Assembly (NCBI GenBank): GCA_964036315.1 | Contig: OZ038509.1 | Span: forward strand, 33,907,499 to 33,971,498 | Length of the DNA: 64,000 bases | Reading direction: 5' to 3' | Source: Acanthosepion esculentum | Taxonomy: Eukaryota; Mollusca; Cephalopoda; Sepiida; Sepiidae | Part shown: piece by piece, positions 45,935-56,879 of the stretch | Layout of the letters: each line of letters opens with the position of its first letter | How positions within the stretch are numbered: the stretch's first letter is position 1 | Translations under genes and position numbers: made by a program | Notes under the pieces: generated by a model | Told to the model about the DNA's origin: nothing | Databases searched by the model: none | Seen by the model: the letters and a program-made list of their open reading frames with translations, nothing else

Positions 45935-46865
45935 CCATTAAAGGGGTAACTCAATAATATAAGAAATTTTTATAGTATTTTAAATTATTATAAGAAACAA
46001 AAAAGACGTTCTTACTTAAAATTCGTAAATTTATGTTAATTCTGGTACACCATACTAAACCTTTCAACACATCCGACCATCGAATTATCGATGGAGACGT
46101 GAAAATAACAAGACCCTGAGGTAAAGAAATGTTTGTCTAGGACATTTTATGATATACGTAAGTGATATTTGTTTCAGAACAGATTAATTTAACTTTAAAT
46201 TTGCTAATTTGGCGGAAGTAACGTTTCAGAAATGTATATATTATTTTAGCGGGATTTTCAAAAAAAAAAAAAAGTTCTTTGAAAAAGTTAAAAATGGCCG
46301 TTTCGAATAGTTTCTTCGGAAGAATCGACTAAAATCATTAAAATTTCTATACTCCACGGTATTTTTTTCTGGAATTAGAAAATTTAACCCTTTAGCTTTC
46401 AATTGAAGTTGGGGGAAAGCTTCAAAACGGATTTTTCCTTTATGAAAAATACATTTAAACCTTAGGTATACGAATTTTTGGAGGTACCTATATTAGACGA
46501 TACCAATAGCCATAATTTTACTACCTCTCTTTATAAAAAAAACTACTGGCAGAAACTAGTGTTTATTTAACTAGAACAGTGAATGTTCTCACAGATACAA
46601 AATAGCTTTTATAAAAAATTTGATTTACTGAGCCAAAGTAATCTCTTTTTCGGATATATTATTCTCTAACGAATTTTGCAACATTAATAAAACACTAATC
46701 AAAAAAAAATTATCGCAAATGAAATTAGCCATAACGAAATTGAGAAAAAAAAATGATACGAAACTCCTCCCTGACGCGAACAAAAATAAACAAACCATCA
46801 ACTTATCCGGTTGTAACCAAATGCATCCTAATTATAATCAGGATGAAAAAGTAATCTAGGTACCA
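45935..46865. other. Unannotated AT-rich stretch
   Basis: A weak match to dispersed repeat B at 46160-46300; otherwise nothing. Confidence 0.4.
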
Positions 46866-46867
46866 AC

Positions 46868-47334
46868 TGTCGCAGTTAGCTCCCCTTCATTTTCTTAACG
46901 CTTCACCAGGGGTCTCTCTCTCTCCCGGGAGTATAAATACGGGCTGACCTTTAGTCTCTGCCTCTCTCTTTCCACAGCTCTTTCCACGGCTGCGCCCACG
47001 TGCGGCCAACTTGCCTCGCTTGAGGCCGTCAACCGTCGCACGTGGTGCGAGGTACAAAAACCTTTTCTTAACATCTCCAGTATGTGAACTCTCACGCACA
47101 ACCAGCGTTTCCCATGTTCAGGGAATACGCTAAAACAAAATTCACCAAACCGTACGGACATTTCTATTCAATACACAACACAATAACTTTCCATACAGAC
47201 ACTAACGCTTTATTCATGTTTTAAATGATGTATTTGTAATTCGTGTTCTTAACATGTTTGTTAATAATATATATTTGTTCGCATACATATATATCTGTCT
47301 TGTTTGTTCCTTTGGACTCCATTAAAGTCCAACA
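46868..47334 (+). mobile_element. LTR, second copy of the family at 23648
   Basis: Starts TGTCGCAGTTAGCTCC, has TATAAATAC at 46932, and ends AAAGTCCAACA. Outside the right end, TGTAGCTGGACCGGCCAGC matches the first copy. It lacks the 56-bp array, with only an unrelated-looking GC-rich segment in its place. At about 47425 the leader stops and sequence of the R2-like element begins, so the retrotransposon body is missing. Confidence 0.75.
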
Positions 47335-47426
47335 TTTTTATGTAGCTGGACCGGCCAGCGGAAGTCTTAAACCAGAGATAATTCATCTTCTCTACTTCTT
47401 CCATTCTCACACCGCCGGTCCACTAC

Positions 47427-47492
47427 ACAACAATTACATAGACACTTCAGTGCAGAAGGGAGGGGTCGCCGGCATTCCAGCTTGTTCACAGG
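47427..47492 (+). repeat. Detached ~65-bp fragment of the R2-like RT
   Basis: Encodes NNYIDTSVQKGGVAGIP and matches 47848-47912, the same point in the downstream RT relic. It is less mutated at the protein level than the downstream copy (KGGV versus KRGI). Confidence 0.85.
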
Positions 47493-47571
47493 AACATATC
47501 ACTCAATGTTAATAACAAACACCCAAGATTTATGATCTACTAAAAAAGTTTAAACATCTAACATATTTTTG

Positions 47572-47666
47572 ATATCTTCCAGAGATGTAATTGAATATTC
47601 AGACATCTCATCTGTTGTCTAGAAGAGGTGTCCGAATATTCAAATACATCTCTGGAAGATATTAAA
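47572..47666. repeat. ~38-bp inverted repeat hairpin
   Basis: ATCTTCCAGAGATGTA...GACATCTC pairs with GAGGTGTC...TACATCTCTGGAAGAT around a 16-nt loop. Only a few mismatches. Confidence 0.9.
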
Positions 47667-47689
47667 GATAATTTGGAGAAGAGATAAAT

Positions 47690-49650
47690 TTGCAAAACAG
47701 TGGAGTTTCGCAAATGCAGTATGAATTCCTAAAGAAGAAAATTCAAAAAGGAATTGAACAGTTTAGAATGATTTCTTTGCTGGACACTGAGAACAAAATC
47801 TTCTTCAGCATCTTGTCCCAACGGCTTCGACATTATCTAGTTGCCAACAATTACATAGACACTTCAGTACAGAAGAGAGGGATTGCCGGCATTCCAGGTT
47901 GACTGGAGCATATTGGCATGGTAACGCAGCTCCTAAGAGAAGCAAAAAAAAAAGGGAAAGGCGATCTCGTCGTATGAGGCTGGACCTAGCTAATGCATAT
48001 AGACCCGTTCCACACAAATTGGTCGAGGAAGCTCTCAGAAAATACCCTGTTCCTATTTGTGTAAGGAATCTCATTCAAAATTATTATAATGATTTTAACA
48101 TAAAAACAACCACTGATTTGATATCTTCCAATTGGCATTGGCTAGAAAGGGGAATTATAACTGGATGCACTATCTCAGTGATATTATTTACTTAACCAAG
48201 AACATGTTAGTAAAATCATCAGAGGCTGTGTGTCGAGGTCCCGTAATGAGAAACGGAGGACGACAATCCCCAATTCGTGCATCTATGGATGACCTGACAG
48301 TTACTACATCTACAGTCGCTGGGTGCCGGTAGATATTGCAAGGTTTAGTAAAGATAACCATGTGAGCAAGAATGAATTTTAAATCGACAAAATCGAGGTT
48401 ATTAATACTGAAGAGAGGGATTGTGATAGAAAAGTCCCATTTCAAAATTGCAGGAACTATTATCCCGTCATTAAAAGAAAAACCAGCCAAGTGTCTGTGA
48501 AAATTTGTCAATGCTAATTTAAAAGACACTGATGCTACCCAAAATGTTTTTCAGACCTCAAAGCAATTTTGAATAAAATGGACAAATCGGGTCTACCAGG
48601 CCGTTTTAAGTCATGGATATACCAACATACCATTCTGCCAAAGATACTGTGGCCACTGATCTTATATGAAGTGTCATTGACAACAGTTGAGAAGATGGGG
48701 AAAAAGTGAGCGGATATTTGAGAAGATGGCTTGGCTTACCGAGGAGTTTAAGCAGTGCAGCTCTGTATGGAGTTTCTAACGCATTGCAACATCCCTTCAG
48801 AAGATTAGTGGAAGAGTTTAAAGTGGAGAAAACGAGGGCGGCAATCCTATATAGGGATTCAAAAGATCCTAAAGTTGCAGAAGCAGGCATTGAGGTTCGA
48901 ACTGGGAGAAAGGAGAAGGCTTCCCACGAGCTCAGTACAAGCCTAGGTTACTAGGTTACTAGGTTACTGTTCCAATACACGAGGGAGTGTAAAAAGGAAA
49001 TATCATAAACACTATCTTCAATCTTAAGTGAGAGCGGGTGTGGAGGAATTTAGATCAAGTAAAATGGTGACTTTAGGTCAACAGGGGGCGTAGACGAGTT
49101 GGAAGAAAGGAAGATTTTCTGGACAGATCTCTGGTACACCAATCCTTGTGCAGGCAGTGTATAATACACTGCCCAGTCCGTCAAATCTCCACATGTGGGG
49201 AAAGAGTGAGTTTCCAATTTGTCCATTGTGTCAGAAGAGAGGACCCTTCCGACACATATTGAACGGTTGCCCCAAGGCGCTTAGAAGCGGGGAGGTACCG
49301 GTGGCGCCATGATAAAGTTTCAGGAGTCCATGCAGCAAGAGTATCAAGGAGTCTAAAACGAAACTGATATGAACCAAATAAGAAGACGATGAATTTTGTC
49401 AGAGCCGGGGAAAAAACAGACATTGCAGAAGGAAACATCTCTCCTCAGCTCTGCCCCGGGCTGGCAATTGAGAGTCGATATAGACAAGCAGCTTAAATTT
49501 CCAGTGGAAATAATACAAACTAAGCTTCGTCCAGATATGATTATTTACTCAGAAAAGACCAAGCAAATCATCATGTTAGAATTAACAGTCTTTTTGGGAA
49601 GAAAATATGAACGAAGCCCAGGAAAGGAAGGTTTGGGAAATATTTACTGA
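47690..49650 (+). pseudogene. R2-like non-LTR retrotransposon: RT, CCHC finger and restriction-like endonuclease
   Basis: Colinear relic with frameshifts and stops. RT fingers: EQFRMISLLDTENKIFF (47757 on). Palm motif A: LDLANAYRPVPHKLVEEA (47980 on). Next come ERGIITGCTISVILFT and the active-site block ASMDDLTVTT (48280), keeping both aspartates. Thumb: MDKSGLPGRF, YLRRWLGLPRSLSS (48710), AGIEVRTGRK (48885). A CCHC finger follows at 49190-49280 (CPLCQKRGPFRHILNGC). The C-terminal endonuclease is FPVEIIQTKLRPDMIIYSE then IIMLELTVF (49500-49590), with the PD...(D/E)xT pattern of the restriction-like nuclease of R2-type elements. Such elements nick target DNA with that nuclease and prime reverse transcription there. 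About 2 kb survives; the N-terminal zinc fingers are missing. Confidence 0.85.
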
Positions 49651-49904
49651 TTGTAGAGGAATATAAAAGACGTAGTTGGCGAACTGAGTGCGAACCGATT
49701 GAAATTGGTTGCAGAGGCTTTGCTGGGCGGTCTCGATGTAAGATTTTGCCAAAATTAGGTGTAACAGGTTTGGAAAAAAAACAAAGCTATTCGCTCAATA
49801 ACATTTCCAGCGGAAGAGGCTTGTAGATGGCTTTGGTTGAAAAGATCAAGTGATTGGCAGTCAGTAAGGAAATGAAAGGAAGATGCGGTTTATATATACA
49901 TGTA

Positions 49905-50075
49905 TATTTTTTTTGGTGGGGTGGTCTTGGGCTGATCTAAAACTGCACCCGACAATGGAGTCCCAACCAGGGGACAGAATTAGGGTACCTCGAACCATTG
50001 TTACCTACGGATGATCCCTGGCTAAGATCTAGCACCTGTGTGCCCCCAGTACCAGGATTACGGTATTTAGGTATT
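49905..50075 (-). mobile_element. SINE-like element, minus strand
   Basis: Reverse complement ends ACCCCACCAAAAAAAA, like the element at 27925-28098. It contains a possible B box (AATGGTTCGAGGTACC). It lies just downstream of the R2-like relic. Class inferred. Confidence 0.45.
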
Positions 50076-50104
50076 TTTTGTTTTTTTGTTGTTAATTTTT
50101 GTTT

Positions 50105-50110
<6 letters not shown>

Positions 50111-50175
<65 letters not shown>

Positions 50176-50198
50176 TGTGTGTATGTGTGTGTGTGTGG
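50111..50198. repeat. (TG)n microsatellite
   Basis: About 40 TG units with two TA interruptions. Confidence 0.98.
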
Positions 50199-50199
50199 C

Positions 50200-50775
50200 G
50201 GCATTGATATGGGTGTGAGTGTGTGTAACTCATATAAGTGGAGGATCGGGAAAAAGTGGGAAGGAGGAAAAGGAAATCATTTTTTTCTCTTTTCCTTTGC
50301 TGGGTGATTAATATGAATGAAAATGGGGATAGGTGTAAGCAAAATGCGATGGTTGAGTCCGTTTCACTGTGTGTATATCTCGTGGTGGGCGGAGAATCAA
50401 ATTTGTACTAACCACTTCAAGTCAAACACGCCACCATATTCCTGATCAGATAGAAACTGTGACTGTGTTTCCTTACTTTTTTTTTTTATAGAAGATCGTA
50501 CACTGCTGGTGAACCGGAAGTCATCCGTGATAGGACAATAAATTGCCAGAAAGAGTCGTATGGTCGAAAGAGGGAAAAATTGTAGCTGACGGAATCGTCG
50601 CAGTCGATACTCGATCAGTATCGGCTGGGTCACCGTGGTGAAGAAATACCATGTTGAAAGACCCGAAAACCCTAATGAACCTCGGCTAGAAACATCACTG
50701 ATGATGTGTACTAAAGCATTCAATAGATGTATTTTATGAAATAAAAATAACGAAAACGAGAAAATTGATAGACAT
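50200..50775. other. Unannotated stretch
   Basis: A 108-codon minus-strand frame (50723-50397) has balanced composition but no signature that I recognise. Confidence 0.35.
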
Positions 50776-50777
50776 CA

Positions 50778-50864
50778 ACTGATACCTCCTGACGAGTGGA
50801 CCGAACTACACAAATAGGGAAATCTGTGAAACTCTGGTGTAGAGTTGCTGAATATACCATCAGT
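50778..50864 (+). ncRNA. Candidate hammerhead ribozyme, complete core and three stems
   Basis: Stem I: ACTGAT (50778-50783) with ATCAGT (50859-50864), plus C50888-like closing pair C50788-G50847 at the core. Box 1 CTGACGA is at 50789-50795. Stem II: GTGGA (50796-50800) with TCTGT (50823-50827), using G·U pairs. Box 2 GAAA is at 50828-50831. Stem III: ACTCT (50831-50835) with AGAGT (50841-50845), perfect, loop GGTGT. The predicted cleavage is after T50846. All invariant core bases (CUGANGA, GAAA, A15.1-U16.1, H17) are met. The 3' side runs 30 nt further to a (TA)n array. A decayed relative is at 42470-42586. Confidence 0.72.
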
Positions 50865-50897
50865 CAGCTAAATGACAACATTTATATATGTATTAAT

Positions 50898-51000
<103 letters not shown>

Positions 51001-52435
51001 CTTCTGTTCTCCATGTCATTATATTATTTGTCTCCTTCTGGTATCCTGATTACGTATATAGCTGTACATTCAACCAATCTCTTTGTACATACACTAATTC
51101 TTTTTGCATCTGTCTGTTCTCTTTTATGTGGTTGCATCCTGTTGCGAATATTTGCTTTGTTCAAACAAACACGACTCCATCCGAACCAATAATTGGACGC
51201 TTCTACGTTCAGAATCATGGCGCCATCATAGACAAGCAAAACACTCGCCTGAATTGTCTCCCTTAATCCTGATATTCAACTTTCCGTTTCCTCAGTTTTT
51301 TTACCTTTTGTGTTAACTTCAACGAAACTAATACAGAATATCCTTTTGGATATTTTCACTAAATAAACGCCGGTCAGCACAATACAAAATATGCTTTTCT
51401 GTCAAGTGTTCTACTGTTCAGCGTTAAAGTCTCTGTCTATTCGGCAACGGACATTCATACAATATTTTTATTATCATTACGAATATTATATATAGAAACA
51501 TATGTGTGATATAATTTCTCGTTGGGTTAAGATACAAAGACTAAGCTTTATCTCGACTTCATTCAAAGTTATTTTTCAGTTATTTTTTGCCGCAATATAC
51601 CTGCAAATGTCCTACAAATAATATGATTTTTATATCACATTCCTTAAACGGAATATGAAAATATTTATTTCAAATTCATATGTAAGTTTTTAGAAGATTA
51701 CAAGAAAAGTATAATTACGTACAATGTTAAGTAATGTATGGTAGAAATGAAAAAAGAAACCTTTTCTATTATGGACAGCGCATTATATACTGCGCTTCAG
51801 AATTACAAACTGAACTCCAAAAACAATTACTAAATGTTATTCAAATATAATACGTATGCAATAATGGCCAAATCCCAAATTTCCAGGAACCGTTTCTATA
51901 AACGCAGGTGATCGTTAGGAACTTTTTTTTTACTTATTTTCTTTTCAATCTAAGAATAGAAACAAATCCCTTTATATAGTGCCAAAAGGAAATAAAACCA
52001 TTTTGATAATTTAATAGAAAACATTTATTTATTAAGATATTTCCAGATTGAAATTCTGTTCTCATATCATATTTCTATACAGAAGTAGGATACTTGTAGG
52101 ATACTTTCTTAGCCATATTCGAACTGAAACGCTGCATTCCTAAAACTGTAGCGATTCAGTTCAATGGAAGACCTCTCAAATCTATGACTAGAACATCTGC
52201 CACAATTTTAACTACAAGAAGATTTCTTTTATTGGAATAAATTATGTTCATCACGGAAAACCCTCTTTCAGCCACTGCAGAACTTACTGCAATGGTATTA
52301 ATTATATTTTACCTATCATATATCGGCTATTACTATATAAGATTATTTTCGGATAATCTAACAATCGGTTCACTAATCTTATATAATTTTTAGAATCGGT
52401 TCGCGTGAACCGGTAGGAAGCCAGGTATGGTTACA
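51001..52435. other. Unannotated stretch
   Basis: No gene or repeat partner recognised. Confidence 0.5.
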
Positions 52436-52439
52436 TTTT

Positions 52440-52660
52440 TCTTCATCGCATTCATTACACTCCTATATTAGCATATTGTATAACTTATATATTACTTGCA
52501 GCAGCTTTAGACATAGCAGCCAGATTTTGTTTGAATAACATAACGATTTTGACCATAAAACTTTGTTTTTTATCAAGTTTGGGGCATTTTTTTCATCGTG
52601 GTAAGGTATTTTGCTGTGAATTATTGGAGATACGTAATATTGTCCCATGTAGTTAAATTG
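52440..52660 (+). repeat. AT-rich dispersed repeat, tail copy
   Basis: 52540-52650 matches 37255-37365 (ATTTTGACCATAAAACTTTG, TTTTTTCATCGTG, GAATTATTGGAGATACG). Confidence 0.55.
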
Positions 52661-52687
52661 TCTCATATTGTCTGACGCCTCTTCTAC

Positions 52688-52942
52688 TTGCGTAAAAAAT
52701 CAACGGCCAGTGGAAACCGTTTATTTCTTTCGCTAGAAAACATTCTCGACGGTAACATGGCATGTGGCATTAATGCTTTCCCGCTAAAGACTCATATATA
52801 CGGAATACCAGTTATTTGTGGAAGAACAGTCCGAGGACAAACAGCTACAGAAACCTCTTCAGGACAACTGAACGTACTGAAATGTTCAAAGATACATGTC
52901 CCGATCAATGACTTTGAAATAGTGTGCGACTTATCCAATTAA
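52688..52942 (+). CDS. Orphan 84-codon open frame, function unknown
   Basis: Mixed amino-acid composition (NRLFLSLENILDGNMACG, IPVICGRTVRGQTATET, KIHVPINDFEIVCDLSN) unlike the low-complexity frames around it. The listed start is AUG-less in context and the true start is unknown. No domain, signal peptide or family recognised. It could be an exon fragment or the relic of an unidentified transposon. Confidence 0.2.
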   Translation: MRKKSTASGNRLFLSLENILDGNMACGINAFPLKTHIYGIPVICGRTVRGQTATETSSGQLNVLKCSKIHVPINDFEIVCDLSN

Positions 52943-53244
52943 AATGCGTTGCAGCCATCATAGAGAGGACCATTCATGATCCTGAAGAAGCAAACTAATT
53001 TTTTAAATAAGCGCATCAACAATGCAACGCAGAACACTTGCTTGTACAGGCTGAAAGCAGAATTTGGGGATTCTACATGACTGAATGAAGACACTAATTA
53101 AAAAAGATGATTTAACACCTCACTACAAACAACTGCATTTATCTAAGATGGTCCTGGTCTGGGCTGGACCCACTTTTTGTGCCTAGGTCCCTCTCTCTAG
53201 CACACGGTAAATTATGTCGGCTGCAACCTTGTAATTGAAGCTGG

Positions 53245-53640
53245 ATTTTACTGAACGGGTAAATTATACTGTAAATGAAATGAACATGTATGAAACGAAA
53301 ACAAATTCGCAGAGACAAGACTTTTATTTCAAAAGGTCATTTGCAGTTCATGGACGAATTTGTTTTTCAACAATTCATTAGGTCACGAAACACGACACGA
53401 AAAACAACTAATTTTATCTACGATGAAACTCCTCCACCTCCTCTCTGTGTCACATTATCTTTTTATCACTCTAAGTCCCCTCCCCCTCTCTCTCTCTTTT
53501 CTCTGCCATTCCATCTTTCTCTTTACCTGTCGAGCAAGCGTGATAAGCATATTAATATATAGATAATAACAGTGGCAATTATAATTTAGAAACCCAACTC
53601 TTATGCCTATTACTACTAGTAAATGTAAAGTATTAATAAA
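53245..53640 (+). repeat. Family A outer segment, third location
   Basis: 53245-53410 matches 11755-11930, and 53380-53565 matches 11225-11425. The main 1.5-kb body is absent. Confidence 0.55.
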
Positions 53641-54107
53641 AATACGATGAAAAGAAAAGCAACTCAACCATTAGTAATATTACGAATATATTAAAAAATT
53701 CGGATAATCTAAGCGTATTAAACTTAAAACAGTTTTTATCTGATTATTTTGAGCATGAATTCATTTGATGTAAAAACTAAGTTTACGTTTTCCTTTTGAG
53801 ATAAAGCGGGTTTTTATATAATGTACAATATCTATTTATTATATAATCAATTTTACTTATTCCGATTTATACGCACGCTTGTTTTCCAGTGACTTTGGAA
53901 AAAATGACATTGAGCAGAACATTTAAGGAAAAACTGAAAGCACGCAAACACATCCACGCACATCTACACACACACAGAGTTTGTAGGTATAAATTTGCAA
54001 TATCCACGGTTTTATCGTGTTTGATATGCCTGTTGTAGTTTATGCGGAAATAAATTGGAGACATTAATTTAAGAGCTTCCATCTGTACGCACATAATGTG
54101 TGTATGT

Positions 54108-54114
<7 letters not shown>
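53641..54114. other. Unannotated stretch
   Basis: No feature recognised. Confidence 0.5.
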
Positions 54115-54169
<55 letters not shown>

Positions 54170-54173
54170 GTGT
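54115..54173. repeat. (TA)n then (TG)n microsatellite
   Basis: Simple repeat. Confidence 0.97.
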
Positions 54174-54323
54174 GCATATATTGTTTGTCTGAGGATCGCA
54201 AATAGCTTCATCTCAAAGTCACAAACTCACATCAATCAAACTAGATATGTTAGGTCTATCACTGACATTGAACGCTTTCCAATAAGTACCGGGCATATAT
54301 AATCTATAAATAATATATATAAT

Positions 54324-54328
<5 letters not shown>

Positions 54329-54389
<61 letters not shown>

Positions 54390-54457
54390 AACACTTTACA
54401 TATATTTATATACATATACATTTTACACACACGCACACACTCACATATATATATATA
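54329..54457. repeat. (TA)n and CA-rich microsatellite
   Basis: A TA tract, CA-rich linker and short TA tract ending at the MITE. Confidence 0.95.
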
Positions 54458-54643
54458 CAGTGTAACCGGGATACAAGTGAGTTGTCGGGACCGGAGAAGA
54501 AGTCTCTTATATCCGGGTTTCTCTTATATCCGGGTTTGGTCTATTTTGTTTAGGTAAGTATGGCTCTAATTTGGGACCAGAGAAAATCTATCTTATATCC
54601 GGGTTTCTCTTATATCAGGGTCTCTTATATCCGGGTTACACTG
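54458..54643 (+). mobile_element. CAGTGTAACC MITE, copy 3
   Basis: CAGTGTAACCGGGATAC at the left and CCGGGTTACACTG at the right, with TA on both sides. Opposite orientation to copies 1 and 2. The interior has five CTTATATCCGGGTT-type units. Confidence 0.92.
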
Positions 54644-54732
54644 TATATGATATATATATGAGTGCTGAATACACGTATAAAAAGATAAAAAAAATTAACA
54701 TGTAGCGCTTTTAAGTATAAAAATTTAGGAAA

Positions 54733-55039
54733 TCGACCGATTCCGCTACCTTAGTTTCAACCTTTTGAGATCTTCAGGCAATTTTGGTTAATTGATTACG
54801 TAACAATTTATTTTTTGTAAATAAAAAAAAATATGAATATAAATTAATATTTGCAAGACGTGAGGTGTGGTAGAAGATGAGGAGGAGGAGATGGAGGGGA
54901 AAGATCGGAAAATCAATTGTATTGGTAATGTATCGGTGGATGATTAAAAGAAATATACTTACGTTTATGTTAGGAAAGAAACTGTCCGAAATCGGCTGTA
55001 GATAACGCAAGGTTGAAACCAAGGTAGCAGAATCGGCTG

Positions 55040-55041
<2 letters not shown>
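54733..55041. mobile_element. 310-bp foldback with hammerhead-like ends, beside (TA)n
   Basis: The ends match as inverted repeats (CCGATTCCGCTACCTTAGTTTCAACCTT-type at the left). Reading outward, each end carries a box 1-like CTGAAGA (left, 54777-54771) or CTGTAGA (right, 54996-55002), about 12 nt, then GAAAC and a CTA/TAG-type mini-hairpin. The right end runs directly into (TA)n. Stem II is weak, so ribozyme activity is unlikely. Confidence 0.7.

Positions 55042-55043
<2 letters not shown>

Positions 55044-55090
<47 letters not shown>
55044..55090. repeat. (TA)n microsatellite
   Basis: A TA tract caught between two hammerhead-like repeat ends that point toward it from either side. Confidence 0.98.
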
Positions 55091-55095
<5 letters not shown>

Positions 55096-55200
55096 TTTAA
55101 TTGAAAACTGTCCGAATGTTCTTTTTAGCCGGTCGCTTTCGGCTATACATTTAGCCATTTTCAAGGATTATATTTTAACTGTTAAAATAAGAAATAGTTT
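55091..55200 (-). repeat. Dispersed repeat with GGCT...AGCC-GAAA hairpin, copy 2
   Basis: Partner of 17020-17200. Minus strand: CCTTGAAAATGGCTAAATG, then TATAGCCGAAAGCGACC. The 3' side runs into the (TA)n tract. Confidence 0.6.
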
Positions 55201-55511
55201 ATTTATGTTTTATAAAATGTTTTCATTTTTTTGTTTCAAAACACGGTCAAGATATTATGTCCATGTTCAAAGTTAATATTGTTTAGTGTTGGTTTGTTTG
55301 ATTTTATTAATAAGCCTTCTATTATTTTTAGCCTTTTTTGCATGTAGATGATGCTATTATATTAGTGTTTTCGACAAGTTTTACATAATTTATTATCTGA
55401 AAAGAAAAAAATTATTAGGTCGCATGAGAAATTGTATAAAAAACTAAATAAAAGCACCTTGTCTGTCGTATTAAATGAAATGTGCATGAAAGAAGCGATT
55501 GCTGCCTAAAT

Positions 55512-55533
55512 ACACACACACACACACACACAC

Positions 55534-55570
<37 letters not shown>
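55512..55570. repeat. (CA)n then (TA)n microsatellite
   Basis: Simple repeat. Confidence 0.97.
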
Positions 55571-55576
<6 letters not shown>

Positions 55577-55632
55577 TATTAAATATATTAAAATAACATT
55601 AAAAAAAAGCGTTAATATTATAAAAAAAAGCG

Positions 55633-55633
<1 letters not shown>

Positions 55634-55702
<69 letters not shown>
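55634..55702. repeat. (TA)n microsatellite
   Basis: A pure TA tract. Confidence 0.98.
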
Positions 55703-55706
<4 letters not shown>

Positions 55707-55929
55707 TTTATTTAAAAAATACTCATACAAACTTTGGAACGGGTTCATGCCAAAACAAGAACAAAAGTTCATATAAAATTCGTTCCTGAGTTACTGTAGA
55801 CGCTGCTAAATCTACACTCCAAGATACAATCCAAAAATACTTTTACAAACTTTGGGGGTGGATTTCTGATACCAAGACAATGTAAAATGCGCATATAAAC
55901 ATGTGTCCAAAAGACCATCGTTCTATCTC

Positions 55930-56320
55930 AACTCAGTAAATTATAACAAATATTCAAAATGTCTTCCGCTTGCACCCGCCAGATGACCCTATCAAATACT
56001 CCCACATAGTGTCGAATGGTTTCGCAGGCCTCCATGACACGTTGATGAAGCGTTTCGGCATTATTAATATCTTCTTCCCAAACCAATTGTTTTAGGTCGT
56101 CCTACGGGATTGAGTTCGTGGTCAGTGATCAGAGGTCGTTGCAAATGATACAGGAGCTTCTTTGAAGTACCCTCCATGCTGTACTATGAGATGTACTACA
56201 TGCTAGGACTACTTGATATGTACTTATACTTAGATCGTCTCTGAATATGTTCTTCATGGTCAGGCGTACCAGCGGATCTCGGTCTTCCTCGATCCATAGC
56301 TTGTGGGGTGCCACTCATTC
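55930..56320 (-). pseudogene. Mariner-like transposase, N- and C-terminal pieces with the core deleted
   Basis: Minus strand 56314-56132 encodes DPLVRLTMKNIFRDDLSIST and TSHSTAWRVLQRS, resembling the second helix-turn-helix of mariner/IS630-type transposases. Directly afterward the sequence jumps to AETLHQRVMEACETI and WRVQAEDILNI, the C-terminal end of such proteins. The DDE core that should lie between is missing. It is a deletion derivative and cannot transpose itself. Confidence 0.6.
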
Positions 56321-56554
56321 GGTCTCAGCAACGCGACGATAAACAACAACAAAGGTTGGATGACTCCGTCGCTTTCGGTCTGCTTTTCGGAAATTTTATG
56401 AAGAAACTTCGAAGGCGGGATAAAATTGATATTAAAAGTTAAGTAATCTTTTCATATAATATTAACGCTTTTTTTTTAATGTTATTTTAATATATTTAAT
56501 ATTGAGCACTATATATAAAAATATCTGCTGTTTCATAATCTTAAATCTTATATA

Positions 56555-56872
<318 letters not shown>

Positions 56873-56879
56873 GTGGTGA

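Larger units (their letters stand above)
55571..56503. mobile_element. ~930-bp unit bounded by 47-49-bp inverted repeats, with a mariner relic
   Basis: 55572-55620 and 56457-56503 are reverse complements, apart from one base in an A/T run. Between them are a duplicated AAAAAAAAGCGTTA motif, a (TA)n array (55634-55702) and a minus-strand transposase relic. The inverted repeats may be the ends of a composite element or the result of an inversion. Confidence 0.75.
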
